From Enoplolaimus lenunculus (taxonomy: Eukaryota > Nematoda > Enoplea > Enoplida > Thoracostomopsidae), in NCBI GenBank assembly GCA_030248215.1, contig JASANG010000358.1, positions 62,001-126,000 on the forward strand: a DNA stretch of 64,000 nucleotides, in the 5' to 3' direction. This document shows positions 60,501-64,000 of this stretch, piece after piece; position 1 is the stretch's first letter; the number at the start of each line of letters is the position of its first letter. The translations under genes and the position numbers were made by a program. The notes under the pieces were generated by a model. It was not told the origin of the DNA. It made no database searches and saw only the letters and a program-made list of their open reading frames with translations.

Positions 60501-62643
60501 TCTTGCTTAATATATTGCGTACCCGTCCCGCCCTTGTCAGAAATTTCTGGAATTGCCGCTAATTTTGTTTTAAATTGGAATTTATTTTACAGAAGCAACT
60601 CACCGCATAGCGAATTTTACAGAAGCAACTCACCGCATAGCGAATTTTTCAGAAGCAACTCACCGCATAGCGAATTTTACAGAAGCAACTCACCGCATAG
60701 CGAATTTTTCAGAAGCAACTCACCGGTAAGCGAATTTTACAGAAGCAACTCACCGCATAGCGAATTTTACAGAAGCAACTCACCGCATAGCGAATTTTAC
60801 AGAAGCAACTCACCGCATAGCGATATGAAGCGCAATTGCTCGAATGTTTCCATTAGCTCGGATGACTTCCGCGCACAGAGAGCCATCCAACTCGCATACG
60901 ATGATACGTTTATGACCGTTGTCTGTAATGTAAACTTTGTCATTGAACCAATCAATATCAATGCCTTCTGCATCACTGACGTCTGAAAATAAAAATAAAA
61001 ACTATTTTGGTACTTGTTTACTTCTGACCACCCCTCTCCAAATCAATGAACAAACGGAATAAATGAGTCTAAGATTTATCGTGAGGCTTACGTTTGGACT
61101 TGAGGCTTTGATTTATGGATAATCAGAGCAGTAAATGTCGATAAACGGTCTCTTAATTCCGCTGATGTCGCGACGGGTTTTATCAAGGGGTGTCAAACAG
61201 AACTGCATCCCCTAAGCCCAAAACGGAGGGGCCACCACAGTTGCTATTTCTGATAAGCAACCATAAGTTTAATAATCTAGAGTATTTATTAGGATACATC
61301 GTAAGCGAAACTGATATCAAAGAACAAAAATTTAGGTTTGGTAATTTTCCCCGTTTTCGATTAAGCGGCTGTCCACCTGACTGGGACCTTACTAGGGTAG
61401 GTTCACAATTTCTCAGTCGAAAAGCGAACGGCTCGAGTACGCCGCTAGCCTCTGCCCAGCTGAACACTTACGACTTGAGTTGAGCAAAACTTGAGCAACT
61501 GAAATGACATCATCACGCAAAGGCATATCCATAGCTTCGACTTGTGACGTGATCCTATCATTATCCAAACGACTCACAGCTGTCCAATAGAGACGGTCTG
61601 AGTTTTCATGATACGCAATCGAAATTGGAGTGAACGCAACATGCCGAGCAATTGTTGACTTCGTGGTTGTTTTCAAATTAATCATTTTGATACTCGAGCT
61701 CGAAACATAAAGCAACACTGCGGCATTGCCTGTTTTTAAAAAATCATACTTTAGCAGTTGTATATCGAGAAAATTAAATTTGTAGGCGCCGACACCGATA
61801 AAACACGAAGCCAGAATTGGCAAACCGTTAACGAAACGATGCTTGAATAATACAGTGTTTTTTACCTGACATTAATTAATATGAATTTGGAAAGGAAATG
61901 TTACAGTCTGGCTGATAAACATATTCAAAAGTATTCAAAGTTCGATCAGAAATACTTAAATTTTTTCAAATTAATTTATATATAACCCGTTATTGAAATA
62001 ATAGTTTCTACAATGCAGAATTAAATCAACAAAGTTCGCTGCCGCTTTCCTAGTGTACTACAACTTAATTTAGGCTTCGATTAAAAAATATCGCTTAATT
62101 ACACTAATTGCTGCCCATAGAATACGTAGTGTTAATGACAGTTAACAGTAAAAAACAGACGAAGAAACTTTTCTCTTTATTTTTATAATTTTTACTTGCG
62201 ACTTTTACCAAAATCAATTTCGCTTTTGCTGTGTGGATGGTTTAATACTGAAACGATAAGGATCGCGCTATACACTTTTTGAATGCTTTGCAGCGCCGTC
62301 TGGCGCCGTGCAACATCATAAGCGATTATTGTACGACGCTAGAAGCAATCGCAAGCTAATTTAGTAATGAAATTTTGCGATTTGTGGTCATTACAATATA
62401 TATAGCTACACGCTTATCAACATAGATGATTTGGAAATAACTTGAAAATATTTTTAAAGGTAAGGGAAAGGTACAGTGAGTCAAAATTGATAATCTACTC
62501 ACCCAGCGCATTGCAAGTTATACGATCTTGAAGATTGAGCGCGTACCCGTTGGCACACGAGCACTCAGGCTGTTCAAAGCGTACATGGCATAGTTGGCTG
62601 CATTGTGTTGTTGCGTTTTTGCACATTCCGGTATCGTCCGGTG
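44132..62643 (-). CDS. LDL-receptor/LRP-family endocytic receptor, 3' part (19 exons)
   Basis: Exons in transcript order: 62643-62503, 61729-61472, 60982-60814, 58720-58516, 57730-57535, 57178-57077, 56586-56392, 55630-55466, 54695-53940, 52784-52569, 51492-51364, 50892-50764, 50231-49995, 49179-49008, 48316-48112, 47257-47065, 45876-45645, 44923-44761, 44320-44132. All have GT donors and AG acceptors, phases agree at every join, and the sum is 1,349 codons plus stop after the first split codon. Modules: EGF, YWTD propeller A, EGF, LDLa x4 with a poly-Thr stalk, EGF, Ca-binding EGF, YWTD propeller B, EGF, membrane helix, cytoplasmic tail. Known family role: binding of lipoproteins, yolk or protease complexes, clathrin uptake through the NPxY signal, acid release by the propeller. 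The LDLa block between two propeller units recalls invertebrate vitellogenin/lipophorin receptors; LRP1/2/4-type assignment needs the missing N-terminus, which lies beyond the right edge. Confidence 0.93.
45911..46503 (-). repeat. Tandem array of family E MITE units (about 160 bp x 4)
   Basis: Units start at about 45911, 46026, 46185 and 46346 (periods about 115, 159, 161). Each holds CGTAACAGTAGTATATGCAT, CCTAAGTCTAAGCGTAACAA, TTTATACCTACTCCTGA and, except the first, AGCTTACGCTTTGTTTATTG, then CGGTCCGCCCCTGATATC. This is the family E MITE in reverse, joined by an AAATGACCAAACACCCAGAA linker. Lies in intron 16 of the LRP-like gene. Confidence 0.8.
47065..50231 (-). other. LRP-like: YWTD beta-propeller B (exons 13-16)
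   Basis: Exons of 237, 172, 205 and 193 bp encode about 269 residues, the size of a six-bladed YWTD propeller. Visible blade motifs are SVYWSS, KLYIAD, RMFWSDW, KLYWVDS and TLYWSDW, with the usual HPxxG and VWPNxVAxD linkers. In LDLR-family proteins this domain folds back on the LDLa modules at endosomal pH and frees the ligand. Confidence 0.92.
49211..49421. repeat. MITE family A, copy 8, next to LRP-like exon 14
   Basis: CACTGCAAAAAATGGTGAGT and GACTCACCATTTTTTGCAGTG-type ends (20 bases compared). On the gene's strand its 3' end reads CCATTTTTTGCAGTG, a strong splice acceptor, 31 bp before the normal exon start. Confidence 0.87.
50764..51492 (-). other. LRP-like: EGF and Ca-binding EGF (exons 11-12)
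   Basis: Exon 11 (129 bp) encodes VPDPCLNMPC...YECKCP...GDC. Exon 12 (129 bp) encodes DIDECSTDASDCSQIC...YNCKCLKGYKL, whose DIDEC start and Asn/Tyr pattern mark calcium-binding EGF. Both are symmetric 1-1 phase exons, typical of shuffled modules. Confidence 0.9.
51240..51357 (-). repeat. TTTG-type microsatellite starting just after a 5' splice site
   Basis: On the gene strand the donor of exon 11 (GTAAAATT) leads directly into about 115 bp of GTTT/GTTG repeats. On the + strand it reads as AAAC/AACC repeats. Confidence 0.9.
51556..51737. repeat. hAT-end-like repeat in intron 10
   Basis: AGCGGCGGATCCAGAAAATT at the left and CTCTGCATCCGCTAA at the right are imperfect inverted repeats related to the CAGTGGCGGATCC ends at 37452. 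Diverged, no coding capacity. Confidence 0.45.
51833..52165 (+). repeat. MITE family E with a family G MITE inside
   Basis: Family E (GCGGAACGCTTTTCTGTGGG, TTAGGCTTAGGC core, TACTGTTACGG) is split by 51940-52118. The insert begins CAGAACCGGAGCAACCACC and ends TGCCTGTTCCGGCACTG. GGCTTAGG before and GGCTTAGA after the insert form an 8-bp target duplication (7 of 8). Confidence 0.7.
52330..52515 (+). repeat. Dispersed repeat family K, copy 2
   Basis: GCCGGGGTGGGCCTAAAAAT, GATTTACAAGCAAGG, CAAAATTTTTCC and CCCCCTTGGCTACG in the order of the copy at 3557. Confidence 0.5.
52889..53081 (-). repeat. MITE family C in intron 9
   Basis: GGGTCAACGTTACTTTACGG and CCCCTTAAAGTAACATGGTCC-type ends (20 bases compared). 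The core is CCTAAGCCTAAGC hexamers with GCGTTGCAAAAACGTGTTCC spacer and GACCCGCCAGAAACCTGGAC next to the right end. Confidence 0.72.
54364..54570 (-). repeat. Coding trinucleotide repeat: 69 consecutive threonines
   Basis: Read in the exon 9 frame every triplet from 54570 down to 54364 is ACA, ACG or (last) ACC. The interruptions ACA to ACG are all silent. The flanking frame is open on both sides and joined by correct splice phases. A dense O-glycosylated mucin-like rod is the expected result. Confidence 0.92.
55235..55375 (-). repeat. Dispersed repeat family K, copy 3
   Basis: In reverse: GGCCCGTAGTCAGCTTACC, TTGCTGGGTGGATTAAAAAC, GATTTACAAGCAAGG. Order as at 3557. Confidence 0.5.
55697..55770 (+). 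repeat. tRNA-like sequence in intron 7
   Basis: GGCTGCATAGCTCAGTGGTT has box A and a perfect D-stem (GCTC/GAGC). GCGGGTTCGACGCCCAC has box B and a near-complete T-arm. The anticodon and acceptor arms do not pair, so a SINE head or tRNA pseudogene is more likely than a working tRNA. Confidence 0.5.
57077..57178 (-). other. LRP-like: EGF after propeller A (exon 6)
   Basis: 102-bp exon encoding NPCILRRCPGMCVLSPAENA then KCVPHV. It aligns with the EGF after propeller B (NPCSELKCDYMC...SC). Exon is too short to appear as a long reading frame but has AG acceptor (TTGCTTCAG) and GTAAGT donor and keeps phase. Confidence 0.88.
58140..58280 (-). repeat. Dispersed repeat family K, copy 4
   Basis: Reverse copy with CAGCACGCTGAGATGGCTGC, TTGCAGATCTTCTG and GGAAAAATTTTAACC in family order; diverged. 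Confidence 0.4.
58315..58508. repeat. MITE family G (hAT-like) at the donor of LRP-like exon 4
   Basis: CTGTGCCGGAGCAG and CTGCTCCGGCCCTG are terminal inverted repeats. The flanks AACGTAGC (58307-58314) and AACGTACC (58509-58516) form the 8-bp duplication. The right copy contains the intact 5' splice site on the gene strand. The interior has GCGAGCGAGGCGAGC and TTGTTTCAACTGGTTAG, shared with 51940-52118 and 63642-63829. Confidence 0.85.
58855..59275 (+). repeat. 24-bp minisatellite built from TTAGGC-like hexamers
   Basis: About 17 units of AGCTTCAGGCTTAAGCTTAG-plus-GCGT or AGCATCAGGCTTACGCTTAA-plus-GCGT. Each unit is four hexamers. Because 24 is a multiple of three, frames stay open on both strands, giving false proteins with 8-residue periods. 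Lies in intron 3 of the LRP-like gene, 135 bp before exon 4. Confidence 0.9.
60340..60565. repeat. hAT-end-like repeat in intron 3
   Basis: GGGCGAATCCAGAGGAAACG at the left; the right end in reverse reads TTAGCGGCAATTCCAGAAAT. Related to CAGTGGCGAATCC at 22935 and to the 37452 element. It ends about 25 bp before the 30-bp repeat array. Confidence 0.45.
60591..60824 (-). repeat. 30-bp tandem repeat carrying eight copies of a 5' splice site
   Basis: On the gene strand each unit contains GCTATGCGGTGAGTTGCTTC and then TGTAAAATTC. GGTGAGT occurs at 30-bp steps (donors near 60811, 60781, 60751, 60721, 60691, 60661, 60631, 60601). The first in transcript order ends exon 3 at 60814. One unit reads CTTACC in place of CTATGC. 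Confidence 0.95.
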
Positions 62644-62768
62644 CTAGAATAGGCGAACAAACTGCGGAATGATGTACGTTGAAAGGTTTAAATCCGCGTC
62701 CGATGTGTAGATCGACTGTTTTTCCGCAGACCGCAATTGAGTAAGCTTAAGGTTTAGTCTGGTTTCTC

Positions 62769-63226
62769 TACTGTAGTGACCCGAATAAGAGGGGGGGACT
62801 GATGTTTATTTGGCGTCTGCACTGGGTACCCCCCTTGTTATTCGGTTACAGACTGTTGTTTTTAACCCACGCTCCGCCGCCCTTCGTTGCTGATATGTAT
62901 CCGGTACTGCAATTATACGTTGAATTAAACGTTTATTTGTCTTGTGTCAATAGCTTGAGCGATAATACAAGGTTATACTTAGGAATATACTTTCAAAAGT
63001 TAAGTACACTTTAAACTTTAAGGTTTCGAACTCAAGTTATTTGGTCCTGGAGTCATTTATGCGCTACAATTAAGGTTATTTGACATTTATGGACTCTAAT
63101 TACGGTTTAGGGACTCTATTCGCTTACGGTCTCTTATTAGGGATACATACTCCAATTGATTCGGACTCAAAATGGGGACCCCCTCTTATTACACCACCTC
63201 TCCCTCTTATTCGGGTCAATACAGTA
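62769..63226. repeat. MITE family B, copy 6
   Basis: TACTGTAGTGACCCGAATAA and TTATTCGGGTCAATACAGTA ends, all family landmarks inside. It sits 125 bp upstream of exon 1 of the listed LRP-like exons, in the preceding intron. Confidence 0.85.
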
Positions 63227-63239
63227 CTTAGACTAATGG

Positions 63240-63368
63240 CCAATCTTTACATGGCCGTCTAAGCCTAAGCTTAAAAAAGAGCTACCTACGCCTGAGCCTA
63301 CGCAAACGATTAGTCTAAAACTTAAACATATTCTACTGCAGTCCCGCAGCAAATCGTTCCGCCCTTCA
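63240..63368 (-). repeat. MITE family E fragment
   Basis: CTAAGCCTAAGCTT, CCTGAGCCTACGC, TACTGCAGTCCCGCAGC and GTTCCGCCC in reverse family E order. Confidence 0.5.
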
Positions 63369-63641
63369 TCTTTACATGGGCCAGAAGGTTGAAGGTCGGT
63401 GCGGACCGGCACGGCCGCTCCCGCTCTAGTACATATGTATCTTCAAAGTGCGATCGGATACTAATTTACCGGATACGGGAATAGGACCCGAATTGTGCAG
63501 AAGTATTTATTGAAACCGGATATTAAACGGATATAGTATCTGATTAGTGCACTGTTTGAAGCGTTTGAGCCTCGAAAAAGTACAAGATTACTGAATTAGG
63601 ATTAATTAATAGGTTGGATTTTTCATCTTCGTTCAATGTAT

Positions 63642-63829
63642 CAGGGCCAGAGCAGCCACTCCCACACCCCTATTTCGCGGGGCCACCCCTAAAGGGCCCC
63701 CTAACCGATTGAAACAAAAACCACTTGTTTTAAAATTCGTCTGGCTTCCCGGTTGCTTCGCTCGCGAGTTTGGAGGCCCCCACTCTGGAATTTGGAGCGA
63801 ACCCCCCCCTCCTGCCTGTTCCGGCGCTG
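63642..63829. repeat. MITE family G, third copy
   Basis: CAGGGCCAGAGCAGCCACTC left, TGCCTGTTCCGGCGCTG right. Interior TTGAAACAAAAACCAC and GCTTCGCTCGCGAGTTTGG as in the other two copies. No clear target duplication is left. Confidence 0.65.
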
Positions 63830-64000
63830 AGTGTCAAAGTTTGAAGGTTTCGACTTGCACAGAAATGCAATCGCAGAAAAATGTTATTGATGGTCACTTG
63901 TTTAATGCAGTTTAATGACTATTTGAGACCGTCACCATAAATATCCGGTAATTGTATACGAGTACCGGAATCGGAAACATAGGTTTTTCGCCGAATACTG

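Larger units (their letters stand above)
57535..61729 (-). other. LRP-like: YWTD beta-propeller A (exons 2-5)
   Basis: Exons of 258, 169, 205 and 196 bp in the same phases as the propeller B exons (237, 172, 205, 193). Blade motifs are RLYWTA, KVYITD, RMFWTDW, RVYWTDS and QIYWSDW. Introns here hold a 24-bp minisatellite, a 30-bp splice-donor repeat and a hAT-like MITE. Confidence 0.92.

Noticed and set aside
60216-60986. 256-codon + strand frame with repeated RSNSPHSEFY
   Set aside because: It is the antisense of LRP-like exon 3 plus the 30-bp repeat, whose length is a multiple of three; no start or gene context.

Overview
The window is animal nuclear DNA, AT-rich, with introns of about 0.4-2 kb and a very high load of short non-autonomous DNA transposons (MITEs). 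An invertebrate such as a tunicate or another small-genome marine animal fits, but the species is an inference and no ribosomal or mitochondrial marker is present. Four host genes can be supported. (1) The last coding exon of a plasma-membrane-type syntaxin lies at the left edge on the + strand. (2) A two-exon leucine-rich-repeat (LRR) single-pass receptor lies on the - strand at 22.0-24.8 kb. (3) A complete five-exon TMEM208 gene (SND/ER-targeting protein) lies on the + strand at 38.6-41.9 kb. (4) The 3' 19 exons (1,349 codons, phase-consistent at every junction) of a large LDL-receptor/LRP-family endocytic receptor lie on the - strand at 44.1-62.6 kb, with the 5' part beyond the right edge.

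Layout: 0-2.6 kb is the syntaxin tail; 2.6-21.8 kb has no gene I can support and is a repeat landscape, including a 736-bp indel-free inverted repeat at 15.6-17.5 kb; 22-24.8 kb is the LRR gene; 24.8-38.6 kb is gene-free and MITE-rich; 38.6-42.4 kb is TMEM208; 42.4-44.1 kb is the tail-to-tail gap; 44.1-64 kb is the LRP-like gene. TMEM208 and the LRP-like gene converge. The LRR gene and TMEM208 diverge across about 13.8 kb.

The LRP-like protein in the window reads EGF - YWTD beta-propeller A - EGF - four LDLa modules (one preceded by a 69-residue poly-threonine tract) - EGF - Ca-binding EGF - YWTD propeller B - EGF - transmembrane helix - tail with FENPLY (FxNPxY) and PPEY. The propellers are coded by four-exon sets of nearly equal length and identical phase, so they are an old internal duplication. 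The placement of LDLa modules between two EGF-propeller units resembles invertebrate lipoprotein/vitellogenin receptors.

The most unusual part is how repeats meet the splicing signals of this gene. A MITE ending 31 bp from the acceptor of exon 14 carries its own 3' splice site, which would add 11 codons in frame. A hAT-like MITE used the 5' splice site of exon 4 as its target, so its target duplication is the donor itself. A 30-bp tandem repeat copies the 5' splice site of exon 3 eight times. At least ten MITE families can be separated by their ends. Degenerate TTAGGC/TTACGC hexamers form the core of several of them, and one has become a 160-bp tandem array.
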